Below are positions 15,618-24,340 of a DNA stretch of 35,728 bases, one piece after another. A program made the position numbers and the translations under genes. The notes beneath the pieces are model-generated. The model had not been told where the DNA came from. It searched no databases and saw only the letters and a list, made by a program, of their open reading frames with translations. The stretch is taken from positions 1 through 35,728 of the forward strand of contig CAKOVG010000011.1 in the NCBI GenBank assembly GCA_934121875.1. The letters are read 5' to 3'. Position 1 is the stretch's first letter. Each line of letters begins with the position of its first letter. The stretch comes from an uncultured Clostridia bacterium. GTDB taxonomy: Bacteria > Bacillota > Clostridia > TANB77 > CAG-508.

Positions 15618-17870
15618 TTACAGCCAATTATTAGGATTCAAATCAATACTTAATCTAACACTTCCACTTTTTCCTTCTTTGGTTTGTCCATATTCATTCA
15701 ACATATCGTTTATTACATTGATGGTTTCGTTATCAAATTTACATTTAATAATTATACGAAAACGATACTTGTTTTTTATTTTGTCAACTGGTGCTGGCAT
15801 TCCCTTATATAACATTATTCCTAAATTCTCAGTAATTACTCTGTTTTTTAGGTATTTGTGTAATTGCTCTGTTATTTTACATGCTGACATTTGATTTTCT
15901 GAACTAACACCAACTACTATTATATCGCAAAATGGTGGATATTTCAATTGTTTTCTTAACATAATCTCTGTATCATAAAACAATTGGTAATCTTGCTTTT
16001 TAGCACATTCTATACTAAAGTTATCAGGGTTATATGTTTGTATTATTACTCTGCCTTGTATTTCTTCTCTACCAGCTCTGCCTGCCACCTGCGTTAGTAT
16101 TTGGAATGTTCTTTCCGTTGCTCTAAAGTCATCTATGTTTAAACTACTATCTGCTGCAATAACTCCTACTAAAGTAACATTTGGAAAATGGTGTCCTTTT
16201 ACTACCATTTGTGTTCCTATTAAAATATCTATGTTTTCGTTCTTAAACTTGTTTAATATTTCTTCATGTGAATTTTTTTTAGTTACTGTGTCCACATCCA
16301 TACGTATAGTTGTTGCTTCTGGAAATAGTAAGTTTATTTGTTCTTCCAGTTTTTGAGTTCCTGCCCCAAAATATCTAATATTTTTACTATGACATTCTGG
16401 GCATTCTTTTATAACCTCTTCTTCATACCCACAATAATGGCATTTTAGCTTTTTGTTACTTGCATGATATGTTAATGTAATATCACAATTTTTACATTTT
16501 ATGGTATGTCCACAGTCTCTACACATTACAAAGGTTGAAAATCCTCTACGATTTAAAAATAGTATTGTTTGTTTATGGTTCTGTAGGTTTTCTTTTATTG
16601 CTTGATGCAACTTTCCACTAATCATAGATTTGTTGCCTTGTTCTAGTTCATGCCTTAAATCTACTATTTCTATATTAGGAAGTTTTGCATTATTAGCTCT
16701 TTGGGTTAATTTTAGTAGTTCTATTTCTCCTCTTTGTGCTTTATAATATGTATCTAAATCAGGTGTGGCACTTCCTTCTACTAAGCATATACTATTTTCT
16801 TTTGCCAAATATCTAGCAATTTCTCTAGTATGATATTTGGGTGTTGTTTCAGATTTATATGATTGATCATGCTCTTCATCTATAATGATCAAACCTAAAT
16901 CTTGCATTGGAGCAAATATTGCCGAACGTGCTCCTATTACAATTTTAGCCTCTCCTCTTTTTATTTTGTTCCATTGATCATATCTTTCTCCTACTGAAAG
17001 TTTACTATGTAATACTGCAATGTTTTCTTCTCCAAAACGTGCTATAAACCTATTCACAGTTTGTGGTGTTAATGATATTTCTGGAACCAACATCAAGCTT
17101 GACTTTCCCAAGTTTAGCACTTTGTCTATTAGTTGTAAATATATTTCTGTTTTTCCTGAGCCAGTTACTCCAAATAATAAAAATTCAGAATTAAATTGGT
17201 CATCTATTGCATCTGCTACTGCATTATATGCTTGACTCTGTTCATCATTTAGTTGAAGTGGCTTATCTCTGTTTATTTCCTTATGTAAAAATGGATTTCT
17301 TTCTACTTGTTTTTCCACTATCTCTATATATCCATTTTTTTGTAATGTATTTAGTACAGCTTTGCTTACATCTGCAAATGTTTCTAGGTCTGATATTATT
17401 ACGCCTTCATTGTCTATTAAAAATTCCAATGCTCTTATTTGTTTATCTGATTTAATGATTTTGCTATCTATTTCTTGTTGTATTTGTTCTACATCTTTTT
17501 TTAGATATACAAAGTTTGCATTTTTTTCTTTTACTCTATTCTCCACTACTTTTGCAGTAGTTCCCGGTGGCAACATTAGTTTTATGCAGTCTGATATATT
17601 GCAAAAATATCTTTTAGCCATCCAATTTGCAAGTTTTATACTTTTTTCGTCTAAATAGTTTCCATTTACATCAATAATTTCTTTTACTTTATATTCAGAA
17701 GTTTCTTTAATATTAACTACAAAACCTTCGTCTAATTCCTTTCTATTTGAAAAAGGTACACGAACTCTAGCACCTAATTTTATTTCAGGTGCTAGTTGGT
17801 CTGGTATTTTATAATCAAATACTTTATTTAATTGCTTTGCATTACTATTTAATATTACTTCTGCTATCAT
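15618..17870 (-). CDS. priA: Primosomal protein N' (replication restart helicase PriA)
   Basis: About 750 residues, the normal PriA length; a 3'-to-5' helicase that reloads the replisome at stalled forks. Visible: N-terminal 3'-DNA-binding domain (VILNSNAKQLNKVFDYKIP), Walker A FGVTGSGKTE (about 233-242), DEEH box (IIIDEEHDQSYK), helicase motif VEGSATP, and the zinc-binding cysteines CRDCGHTIKCKNC, CHYC and CPEC. The C-terminal part keeps QVAGRAGR. The frame is open from a GTG at 17876, but AAAGAG is 5 bases before the ATG at 17870, which I use. Preceded by gmk, as expected except that coaBC is not between them. Confidence 0.97.
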   Translation of the reverse strand: MIAEVILNSNAKQLNKVFDYKIPDQLAPEIKLGARVRVPFSNRKELDEGFVVNIKETSEYKVKEIIDVNGNYLDEKSIKLANWMAKRYFCNISDCIKLMLPPGTTAKVVENRVKEKNANFVYLKKDVEQIQQEIDSKIIKSDKQIRALEFLIDNEGVIISDLETFADVSKAVLNTLQKNGYIEIVEKQVERNPFLHKEINRDKPLQLNDEQSQAYNAVADAIDDQFNSEFLLFGVTGSGKTEIYLQLIDKVLNLGKSSLMLVPEISLTPQTVNRFIARFGEENIAVLHSKLSVGERYDQWNKIKRGEAKIVIGARSAIFAPMQDLGLIIIDEEHDQSYKSETTPKYHTREIARYLAKENSICLVEGSATPDLDTYYKAQRGEIELLKLTQRANNAKLPNIEIVDLRHELEQGNKSMISGKLHQAIKENLQNHKQTILFLNRRGFSTFVMCRDCGHTIKCKNCDITLTYHASNKKLKCHYCGYEEEVIKECPECHSKNIRYFGAGTQKLEEQINLLFPEATTIRMDVDTVTKKNSHEEILNKFKNENIDILIGTQMVVKGHHFPNVTLVGVIAADSSLNIDDFRATERTFQILTQVAGRAGREEIQGRVIIQTYNPDNFSIECAKKQDYQLFYDTEIMLRKQLKYPPFCDIIVVGVSSENQMSACKITEQLHKYLKNRVITENLGIMLYKGMPAPVDKIKNKYRFRIIIKCKFDNETINVINDMLNEYGQTKEGKSGSVRLSIDLNPNNWL

Positions 17871-17904
17871 ATTCACTCTTTTATTTTAAGACAAAAAGCA
17901 AAGT

Positions 17905-18480
17905 TTAAAACTCTGCTTCCGCCATATTATATTCACTTTTTATAATTTCCATTATGATATTAACTGTTTTTTCTAAGTTATTATTTTTTATTACGTAATC
18001 ATATATTCCTATTTTAGATTCTTCGTATTGTAAACGATTTAAGCGTAATTCAATGTCTTTTAAACTTGGTTTATCTATTCGATTTTCCAAACGCCTTCTT
18101 AACTCTTCTTTTGGAACTTTTAAAAATATTGTTACAATTTTTGTATCATTACCTAATAATTTTACCAAGTTCTCAACACCATTTACTTCGATATCTTTTA
18201 CAATAATTTTACCATTTTGAATTTTTTCATTTAATAGTTTTTTTGATGTACCATAATAGTGGTTATGATGTGCTGAGTATTCATATAATTCTCCATTTTC
18301 AATCATATTTTCAAATTCTTGTGTTGTAACAAAATTATATGTTTTGCCAGGTACATCATTTTCTCTTGGTGCTCTGTCAGTATATGATGGTAATGATTCA
18401 ACATTTTCCATTTTAGCTATTAGCTCTTTTTTTATTGTGTCTTTTCCAGCACCTGATACTCCTGACAATAATACTAACAT
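17905..18480 (-). CDS. gmk: Guanylate kinase
   Basis: A 191-residue P-loop kinase converting GMP to GDP. The Walker A loop is GVSGAGKDT (7-15), followed by SYTDRAPRENDVPGKTYNFV, the counterpart of the S-x-T-R-x-P-R-x-G-E GMP-binding motif, with Asp replacing the usual second Thr or Arg context and Asn replacing the Gly before Asp. ELYEYSAHHNHYYGTSK matches the E-x-x-x-x-x-N-x-Y-G-T motif. It is more divergent than its neighbours but of standard length. The start overlaps the rpoZ stop by 7 bases, so the two are translationally coupled; AAGGTG is the SD. Confidence 0.9.
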   Translation of the reverse strand: MLVLLSGVSGAGKDTIKKELIAKMENVESLPSYTDRAPRENDVPGKTYNFVTTQEFENMIENGELYEYSAHHNHYYGTSKKLLNEKIQNGKIIVKDIEVNGVENLVKLLGNDTKIVTIFLKVPKEELRRRLENRIDKPSLKDIELRLNRLQYEESKIGIYDYVIKNNNLEKTVNIIMEIIKSEYNMAEAEF

Positions 18481-18662
18481 GGTTTCACCTTACCTTCTGC
18501 TATTTCGTCAGCAGCAAGTGATACTGGTGATGGTTCATTTTTTTGAGTTAAAGGTGTACTTCCTTCTGCTATTTGTCTAGCTCTTTTTGAAGTAATAGTT
18601 ACTAATCTAAAACGATTATCTACCTTTTTTAATAATTCTAATACAGTTGGTTTTACTAACAT
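18474..18662 (-). CDS. rpoZ: DNA-directed RNA polymerase subunit omega
   Basis: A 62-residue omega subunit that helps assemble RNA polymerase by holding the beta-prime chain. The conserved stretch is VDNRFRLVTITSKRARQIAEG (about 15-35), followed by a second conserved segment PVSLAADEIAEGKV. Short, as in many clostridia. It lies before gmk, whereas in Bacillus gmk comes first. Confidence 0.93.
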   Translation of the reverse strand: MLVKPTVLELLKKVDNRFRLVTITSKRARQIAEGSTPLTQKNEPSPVSLAADEIAEGKVKPC

Positions 18663-18677
18663 ATTTTTTCCTTCTTT

Positions 18678-18935
18678 CTATTCGTTTTCTATTTTGTTTG
18701 AATCATCTTCAAACCTTCCTGCTACTGTTTCTGGTTGAACCGCTGATAATACTACATGATTTGAGTCTGTTACTATTACCGCTCTTGTTCTCCTGCCACA
18801 TGTAGCATCAATTGCCCTTCCACTATCTTTTGCATCTTGCACTAACCTTTTTATTGGTGCAGATTCCGGGCTTACAATTGCTACTATTCTGTCAGATGAT
18901 ACAACATTTCCAAAACCTATATTTATTAATTGCAT
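18678..18935 (-). CDS. remA: Extracellular matrix regulatory protein RemA (DUF370)
   Basis: An 85-residue DUF370 protein: MQLINIGFGNVVSSDRIVAIVSPESAPIKRLVQDAKDSGRAIDATCGRRTRAVIVTDSNHVVLSAV. In Bacillus subtilis RemA is an oligomeric DNA-binding activator of biofilm matrix and osmoprotection genes, with the arginines in the GRRTRAV region contacting DNA; both are present. AAAGGAGG is the SD. The position after yicC and before rpoZ/gmk is the widespread Firmicute arrangement; whether it regulates matrix genes in this organism is not known. Confidence 0.95.
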   Translation of the reverse strand: MQLINIGFGNVVSSDRIVAIVSPESAPIKRLVQDAKDSGRAIDATCGRRTRAVIVTDSNHVVLSAVQPETVAGRFEDDSNKIENE

Positions 18936-18947
18936 AAAAGCCTCCTT

Positions 18948-19823
18948 TTATTCAATATTTTGAATTTGTTCCCTTATGTCCTCTAATATAGTTTTCATTT
19001 CAATTACTAAGTTAGTTATTTCTAGTTTACCTGACTTTGAACCAATAGTGTTTGTTTCTCTGTTCATTTCTTGCATTAAGAAATCAAGTTTTTTTCCATT
19101 TGATTCATCTTGCTCTATTAAATTTTTGAATTGGAATATATGACTTTTTAATCTAGTTAATTCCTCTTCTGTAGAACATTTGTCAGAATATATAACTATT
19201 TCTTGTGCTAGTCTATCTTTGTCTACTACATCAATTTTTAGTAATTCTTTAATTCTCTCTTCTAATTTTACTACATATTCTTCTACAAGTCCAGTAGAAA
19301 GTTCAGAAATTTTATCAACATCTTCTTGAATATTTTGTAATCTTTTTTCCAAATCCTGCTTTATTTTATTTCCTTCAATGCTTCTCATGTCTATAAAGTT
19401 GTCAATTGCTGTTTCTAAGCACTCTGAAAGTTCTGACCAAATCATTTCTAAACTTTCTTCTTCCATTTGTACATTTAGTACATCTGGCATTTTTGAAATT
19501 TCTGTTGCTCTAAGTCCACTTGGTATATCTGCTTCTTCGGCAAGTTCTGCTAATTCTTTTATGTATAATTTTGCTAATTCTTTATTAAGGACTACATTTT
19601 TTCCACTTATCCCATAATTGGCATATGTTATAAATACTTCTATTTTACCTCTTGATACTCTGTTTAATACTGCTTTTCTTACTTTGTCTTCCAAATATAG
19701 TAAATTTCGTGGTGTTTTTACAGTAATATCTGCATATTTATGGTTTACAGAACGAATTTCTACTAAATACTCTCGTCCCTCTTTTTCTAACTTTGCTCTT
19801 CCAAAGCCTGTCATACTTTTCAT
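18948..19823 (-). CDS. yicC: YicC/YloC-family endoribonuclease
   Basis: A 291-residue protein of the YicC family (YloC in Bacillus), recently recognised as an endoribonuclease. The diagnostic N-terminus MKSMTGFGRAKLEKEGREYLVEIRSVNHKY and the C-terminal DUF1732 segment (EELTRLKSHIFQFKNLIEQDESNGKKLDFLMQEMNRETNTIGSK) with its conserved Glu/Asp/Asn residues are intact. A predicted coiled-coil middle (about 155-215) is normal for the family. AGAGGA precedes the ATG, and remA follows after 12 bases. Confidence 0.95.
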   Translation of the reverse strand: MKSMTGFGRAKLEKEGREYLVEIRSVNHKYADITVKTPRNLLYLEDKVRKAVLNRVSRGKIEVFITYANYGISGKNVVLNKELAKLYIKELAELAEEADIPSGLRATEISKMPDVLNVQMEEESLEMIWSELSECLETAIDNFIDMRSIEGNKIKQDLEKRLQNIQEDVDKISELSTGLVEEYVVKLEERIKELLKIDVVDKDRLAQEIVIYSDKCSTEEELTRLKSHIFQFKNLIEQDESNGKKLDFLMQEMNRETNTIGSKSGKLEITNLVIEMKTILEDIREQIQNIE

Positions 19824-19844
19824 TATATTGTTTTCCTCTCACTT

Positions 19845-20588
19845 TTATTTTTTAACAATTTCTTTTTTTATTGAGTCAATAATGTATTGTTTTTTCATTT
19901 TTTTATAAATTATTAATGATTTTACTGTGTAATATATAGCAACTATATATGTTATTAATATTGTTATTATAACAAATTTACTGTTTTGCATTATGTACAA
20001 ATATATAAATCCCAACATACAAATCGCAAATACTAATGTTTCTATCCCATAAAGTGCTATTTTATCACTGTCTTTTTTATATGCATATTCAAAAATTCCT
20101 ATTGCTACTGCAAGTATTGATAATGCAAAAACTTTTAAGTCTACCATAAATACTTCTGATTCAATATTTATAAAACCTAATATAATGAAGTTTAAAAATA
20201 CAACTATTCCTATTGCTATTACTATATTTGTGAAAACTTCTCCATTCATTTTTTTCTGTTCTTCTTTTGGAATAGATTTTTTTGCTTTTTGTTCTTCTTT
20301 AACTGTTTTTTCTATTTCTTGTATGTCTACTGTTTGAATTTCCTTTTTATCTTTAGATTTTTCTTTGTTTTCAATTTTTTTTGCTGTTTTGTTTTCTTTA
20401 TTTGTATTTGATTTTTTGTTATTATTTGTATTTGTTGTTTTTTTATTGTTTGTTACTGTTTTTTTTGCATTATTGTTTGTTTTTTTATTTGATGTTTGAT
20501 TATCTTTTTTTGTAGTTTTATTATTAATATTTTTCTTTTCTACATTTTTAGCTTTTTTTGTAGCTTTTTCTTCCTTTTCTGATGGCAT
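19845..20588 (-). CDS. Hypothetical membrane protein with Lys/Asn/Thr-rich N-terminal tail
   Basis: A 247-residue protein I do not recognise. Residues 1 to about 110 are low-complexity, dominated by Lys, Asn and Thr (KKTNNNAKKTVTNNKKTTNT), then Glu/Lys-rich (KEEQKAKKSIPKEEQKK), so probably a disordered cytosolic tail that could bind nucleic acid or acidic partners. The rest has four hydrophobic segments: IVIAIGIVVFLNFIILGFI, LKVFALSILAVAIGIFEYAY, IETLVFAICMLGFIYLYIM and FVIITILITYIVAIYYTV. A basic C-terminus follows. AAAGGAGAA is the SD. It lies between rsmE and yicC in the same run (14- and 21-base gaps), so probably cotranscribed with them. Confidence 0.8.
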   Translation of the reverse strand: MPSEKEEKATKKAKNVEKKNINNKTTKKDNQTSNKKTNNNAKKTVTNNKKTTNTNNNKKSNTNKENKTAKKIENKEKSKDKKEIQTVDIQEIEKTVKEEQKAKKSIPKEEQKKMNGEVFTNIVIAIGIVVFLNFIILGFINIESEVFMVDLKVFALSILAVAIGIFEYAYKKDSDKIALYGIETLVFAICMLGFIYLYIMQNSKFVIITILITYIVAIYYTVKSLIIYKKMKKQYIIDSIKKEIVKK

Positions 20589-20602
20589 TCTAACTTCTCC
20601 TT

Positions 20603-21346
20603 TTATAATTCAAATTCATATATAATGTTGCTCATAATACTAATTGATGCTGTTTCTGTTCTTAATATTCTTTTTCCTAATGTTACCACTTTTGAACCTG
20701 CTTTTTCAAGTTTTTCTATTTCTGTTTTGTCCATTCCACCTTCTGGGCCTATTATAACTCCAATTTTTAATTTTTTATTTTTTTCTAATTTTTTTAACTC
20801 ATTTTTTAATGTATTTTCTTTTTCTTCTTCATAAGCTAAAATTACTGCATCAAATTCTTTAATTTTTTTACATAAATTATTTATATCTATTGGCATTTCT
20901 ACTGTTGGAATTAAATCTCTTCCACTTTGTTTTGCTGCTGACTCTGCAATTTTTTGCCAACGTTCTATTTTCTTTCCTTCTTTTTTACTATCCAGTTTTA
21001 CTACACATCTTACCATTTCAACTGGTACTATTTGTTTAGCTCCTAATTCTGTATTTTTTTGTATTATATACTCCATTTTATCAGCTTTTGGAAGTCCTTG
21101 AAAAATTGTAACTTGTACATTGCTTTCTACAAAACTTTTTATGCAGTCTTGTATATTGCATATTACATACTCAGGAGTAATTTGAGATATTGTAGTAATA
21201 TAGTTTAGGGTTGTGTCTAAATTGCAAATTGTTAATTCTTCACCAATTTTAGCTCTTAATACTTGATTTATATGTTTTACATCTTCTCCAATTATTTTTA
21301 TTTTATTTTCTTCAATTTGATTTGTTTTTATAAAAAATTTTGGCAT
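20603..21346 (-). CDS. rsmE: 16S rRNA (uracil(1498)-N(3))-methyltransferase
   Basis: About 247 residues, SPOUT (knotted) methyltransferase of the RsmE family, which methylates U1498 of 16S rRNA with SAM. The N-terminal PUA-like part has HINQVLRAKIGEELTICN; the knot carries VIIGPEGGMDKTEIEKLEKAG and the ending VTLGKRILRTETASISIMSNI, all family signatures. The frame is open from 21382, but the ATG at 21346 has AAGGAGA right before it, so that start is used. A candidate promoter lies at 21373-21401. Confidence 0.96.
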   Translation of the reverse strand: MPKFFIKTNQIEENKIKIIGEDVKHINQVLRAKIGEELTICNLDTTLNYITTISQITPEYVICNIQDCIKSFVESNVQVTIFQGLPKADKMEYIIQKNTELGAKQIVPVEMVRCVVKLDSKKEGKKIERWQKIAESAAKQSGRDLIPTVEMPIDINNLCKKIKEFDAVILAYEEEKENTLKNELKKLEKNKKLKIGVIIGPEGGMDKTEIEKLEKAGSKVVTLGKRILRTETASISIMSNIIYEFEL

Positions 21347-21372
21347 TGTTTCTCCTTTTAAATTTCTTATAT

Positions 21373-21401
21373 ATTTTACCACATTATTATAAAATTGCCA
21401 A
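21373..21401 (-). promoter_or_regulatory. Possible internal promoter ahead of rsmE
   Basis: Minus-strand TTGGCA (21401-21396), 17 bases, TAAAAT (21378-21373). It would start a transcript for rsmE and following genes within the larger run. Confidence 0.45.
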
Positions 21402-21416
21402 TGGAAACATTAAATT

Positions 21417-22058
21417 TTAAGTTATTTCTTCTATAATTTCCTGTATATTTGTGACTGGTTTTGCACCTTGTTTAATAAGCTCATTTGTACCATATGAATT
21501 TGTGCTTGTAATATTTCCTGGTATTACAAATACATCTTTTCCCTGTTCTAATGCATGATCTACTGTAATTAATGTTCCACTTTTTTGTTTTGCTTCTACT
21601 ACCAAAACTCCGTTTGAGATTCCACTAATTATTCTATTCCTTGATGGAAAATTCATTGGTAACGGCTTTATATGTGGCTCATATTCAGTTATTACTGCTC
21701 CACCTTTTTGTACAATCTCATTGCATAATTCTTTATTTTCAGTTGGATATATGTTTTTTAATCCGCTTCCCAATACTGCTATTGTTTTTTCATTCGCCTT
21801 AACAGCTCCTAAATGTGCATATGTATCAATTCCTCTTGCTAGTCCACTTACTATTACAAAACCTTTTTTGGCAAGTTCATAAGCAAAATTAAAAGCCACT
21901 CTTTTGCCATAATTACTTGCATCTCTACAACCAATTATAGCTATTGATGGCTTATTTAAAACTGATTCATCACCCACTAAATATAATTTAGCAGGTGATG
22001 CGTATATATTATTTAATTTTTCTGGATATCCTTTTTGAGCTTGATATATAATTTTCAT
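21417..22058 (-). CDS. dprA: DNA-processing protein DprA/Smf, compact form
   Basis: About 213 residues covering the Rossmann-like core of DprA, which loads RecA on single-stranded DNA during transformation. Core motifs: IAIIGCRDASNYGKRVAFNFAYELAKKG, VSGLARGIDTYAHLGAV, TIAVLGSGLKNIYP, FPSRNRIISGIS and SGTLITVDHALEQGKDVFVIPG. Full-length relatives have an N-terminal SAM-like domain and often a C-terminal winged helix; both are absent here. The start at 22058 is chosen because AGGAGG lies right before it, while the in-frame ATG at 22082 lacks an SD. It follows folD; no topA neighbour is present. Confidence 0.93.
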   Translation of the reverse strand: MKIIYQAQKGYPEKLNNIYASPAKLYLVGDESVLNKPSIAIIGCRDASNYGKRVAFNFAYELAKKGFVIVSGLARGIDTYAHLGAVKANEKTIAVLGSGLKNIYPTENKELCNEIVQKGGAVITEYEPHIKPLPMNFPSRNRIISGISNGVLVVEAKQKSGTLITVDHALEQGKDVFVIPGNITSTNSYGTNELIKQGAKPVTNIQEIIEEIT

Positions 22059-22098
22059 AAAATTTCCTCCTAAAATAATCAAGCCCCCAATTTATTAT

Positions 22099-22941
22099 TT
22101 AATTATTTTTTGCTGCCTTTACAACATTTGTCATTAACATTGCAATTGTCATTGGTCCAACTCCACCTGGAACCGGAGTAATATATGATGCTTTTCTTTC
22201 TATATTTTGATAGTCAACGTCCCCTACAAGTTTTCCATCATCATTTCTATTTATTCCAACATCTATTACAACTGCACCATCTTTTACCATATCTTCTGTT
22301 ACAAATTTAGGTCTTCCAATTGCTGCAACCAATATATCTGCTTGTTTAGTAATGTCTTTTAAATTTTTTGTTTTAGAATGACATGTAGTTACTGTTGCGT
22401 TCTTGTTAAGTAATCCTTGTGCTAAAGGCTTACCTACTATATTGCTTCTTCCTATAACAACAGCATGTTTTCCTTCTATCTCTATGTTATATTCTTCTAG
22501 CATTTTCATAACTCCTGCTGGTGTACATGATATAAAGCAATCTTCTCCAATAGCTAGTTTGCCTACATTTATTGGATGGAATCCATCTACATCTTTTTTG
22601 TAGTTAATAGCATTAAATGCTTCTCTAATATCTAAGTGCTTTGGTATTGGACTTTGAAGTAAAATTCCATTAATATCTTTTCTATTATTTAAGTCTTCAA
22701 TCAATCCTAATAGTTCTTCTCTTGTTGTATTTTCTGGTAATAAAAATTCTTCAAATTCAATACCTATTTCGTTACATGCTTTGCTTTTATTACGAACATA
22801 CACAGTTGATGCGCTATCATTTCCAACCATTATTACTGCTAATTTAGGAAATATGCCTTTTTGTTTTAATTCTTCAACTTCTAATTTCAATTCTGCTCTT
22901 ATTTTTGCTGCAAGTTCTTTACCATTTATAATTGTTGCCAT
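22099..22941 (-). CDS. folD: Bifunctional methylenetetrahydrofolate dehydrogenase/cyclohydrolase
   Basis: A 280-residue enzyme interconverting methylene-, methenyl- and 10-formyl-THF, thereby supplying the formyl donor used by Fmt. Substrate site: YVRNKSKACNEIGI (catalytic Lys in the Y-x-x-x-K motif); GILLQSPIPKHL; NADP-binding GRSNIVGKPLAQGLL; C-terminal TPVPGGVGPMTIAMLMTN. Length is standard. AGGAGA is the SD. Second gene behind the cdd promoter. Confidence 0.98.
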   Translation of the reverse strand: MATIINGKELAAKIRAELKLEVEELKQKGIFPKLAVIMVGNDSASTVYVRNKSKACNEIGIEFEEFLLPENTTREELLGLIEDLNNRKDINGILLQSPIPKHLDIREAFNAINYKKDVDGFHPINVGKLAIGEDCFISCTPAGVMKMLEEYNIEIEGKHAVVIGRSNIVGKPLAQGLLNKNATVTTCHSKTKNLKDITKQADILVAAIGRPKFVTEDMVKDGAVVIDVGINRNDDGKLVGDVDYQNIERKASYITPVPGGVGPMTIAMLMTNVVKAAKNN

Positions 22942-22952
22942 TTATTTTTCTC

Positions 22953-23339
22953 CTATTTTATATTTTCATCTCCAAAAGGAAATGGGCATAGTTCTTTTAC
23001 TGTTTTTGTTGTAGTTTTACCACTATATGTATGTGATATTATTTTTATATTTTTATCACACAAATCATTTATTGCATGTCTGCATATAAAACATGGCCAA
23101 CATTCTTGCTCTGTTTTACTCATAACATGTATTTCTTTAACATCACCTTTTTTATATCCTTCTGTTATGCTAGTATATAGTGCATTTCGTTCAGCGCATA
23201 TTCCTGCTGCTGGGCTTGAAGTTTCTACATTAACTCCACTAAATTCTCTTCCATCTTTCATAACTATAACTGAAGCTACTGGATATTTATAATATGGAGT
23301 ATATGAATTTTCTAATAGTTTTTTTAATTTTTCTTCCAT
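22953..23339 (-). CDS. cdd: Cytidine deaminase
   Basis: A 128-residue zinc deaminase for cytidine/deoxycytidine salvage. Zinc ligands and the catalytic Glu are in GICAERNALY (Cys and Glu) and PCFICRHAI (two Cys). The N-terminal SYTPYYKYPVASVIV fits the family motif. It is near the short homotetrameric class (about 130 residues). Residues after PCFICRHAI deviate from E. coli-like Cdd, so a related deaminase (for example a blasticidin-S-deaminase-like enzyme) is possible. AGGAGGAA is the SD, and it is the first gene behind the promoter at 23361-23389. Confidence 0.9.
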   Translation of the reverse strand: MEEKLKKLLENSYTPYYKYPVASVIVMKDGREFSGVNVETSSPAAGICAERNALYTSITEGYKKGDVKEIHVMSKTEQECWPCFICRHAINDLCDKNIKIISHTYSGKTTTKTVKELCPFPFGDENIK

Positions 23340-23360
23340 ACATTTCCTCCTAGTGGTTTC

Positions 23361-23389
23361 ATTATATAATATAGATTTAAAAATAACAA
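23361..23389 (-). promoter_or_regulatory. Promoter of the cdd-folD-dprA run
   Basis: Minus-strand TTGTTA (23389-23384), 17 bases, TATAAT (23366-23361), about 20 bases before the cdd ATG region. Confidence 0.75.
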
Positions 23390-23398
23390 TATCTTTTA

Positions 23399-24340
23399 TT
23401 ATTTTTGTGTTGCAAAATTTATTCCTCTTGCAACTATATCTTTCATATTTTCAATTAGATCGTCTATTTCTTTTGGTGTTACAATGAAATTGTAGTCTTC
23501 TGGTGTTAACACTTCTTTTATCATTTCATATTTATTTTCTTCTTGCAATTGATTTAAGAATTCATTTGATTTTGCCTCCTCTTGGACCTTTTGAATAAAT
23601 AAATCTAAGCTATCTGCTGCTATTGTCGCTGCTTCTACAACTGTTGGTATTCCTATTGCTATAACAGGAACTCCTAAAGATTCTTTTGTTAGTTCTTTTC
23701 TTTCATTTCCAACTCCTGCACCTGGAACAATTCCTGTATCTGCAATTTGTACTGTACTACTAATTCTTTCTATACTTCTTGAAGCTAATGCATCAATTAC
23801 AATTATTAATTTAGGATGAATATTTTCTACTATTCCTTTTATAACTTCTAAGGTTTCTATGCCTGTTGTTCCAAGAACTCCTGGTGCTATTGCACTTACT
23901 GGTCTTGTATCTTTATCAAGTATGTCTGGCATGTAATTTAGCAAATGTCTTGTAATATCTATTTCATTTACTACCTTTGGTCCTAATGCATCTGGTGTAA
24001 CATATAAATTTCCTAATCCCACTACTAATATTTCTTCTTGAGGGGCAACTAAATTTTCAATTAAATTTTTTAGTTCTTTTGTTACTGCTTCTGAAGCTTT
24101 TTGTATTTGACTTTCTCCTGCGATTTTTAAATTTTTTATATCAATTGTAATATATGTTCCTTTTCTTTTTCCTATTGCTTGTTCTCCACTTTCATTTAAA
24201 ACTTTTACTCTTGATATTTTTATATTGTCATCAAATGTTTCTTCTTGAGTTTCTAACCCATCAACTTCGTTTGATATATTATTTGCTTTTCTAAACAAAT
24301 CTCTTCTTTCTAATGCTAAATCAGTTCTAAAATTAATCAT
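23399..24340 (-). CDS. gpr: GPR endopeptidase (spore germination protease)
   Basis: About 313 residues. GPR cleaves small acid-soluble proteins (SASP) when spores germinate and is made as a zymogen in the forespore. The N-terminal NFRTDLALERRDLF is the propeptide/processing region; LVVGLGNLYVTPDALGPKVV, RPVSAIAPGVLGTTGIETLEV, LIIVIDALASRSIERISSTVQIADTGIVPGAGVGN and GVPVIAIGIPTVVEA are family signatures, including the aspartates of the catalytic core. The in-frame ATG at 24355 is itself part of the GGAGG site; 24340 is the likely start. Its presence says the organism forms or descends from endospore formers. I could not find a convincing sigma-G promoter. Confidence 0.96.
   Translation of the reverse strand: MINFRTDLALERRDLFRKANNISNEVDGLETQEETFDDNIKISRVKVLNESGEQAIGKRKGTYITIDIKNLKIAGESQIQKASEAVTKELKNLIENLVAPQEEILVVGLGNLYVTPDALGPKVVNEIDITRHLLNYMPDILDKDTRPVSAIAPGVLGTTGIETLEVIKGIVENIHPKLIIVIDALASRSIERISSTVQIADTGIVPGAGVGNERKELTKESLGVPVIAIGIPTVVEAATIAADSLDLFIQKVQEEAKSNEFLNQLQEENKYEMIKEVLTPEDYNFIVTPKEIDDLIENMKDIVARGINFATQK

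Noticed and set aside
20340..20580. Possible short tandem repeats in the Lys/Asn-rich coding tail
   Set aside because: The repeated ttttt/gttt motifs reflect low-complexity Lys/Asn/Thr codons; no exact repeat unit or CRISPR-like spacing is present.
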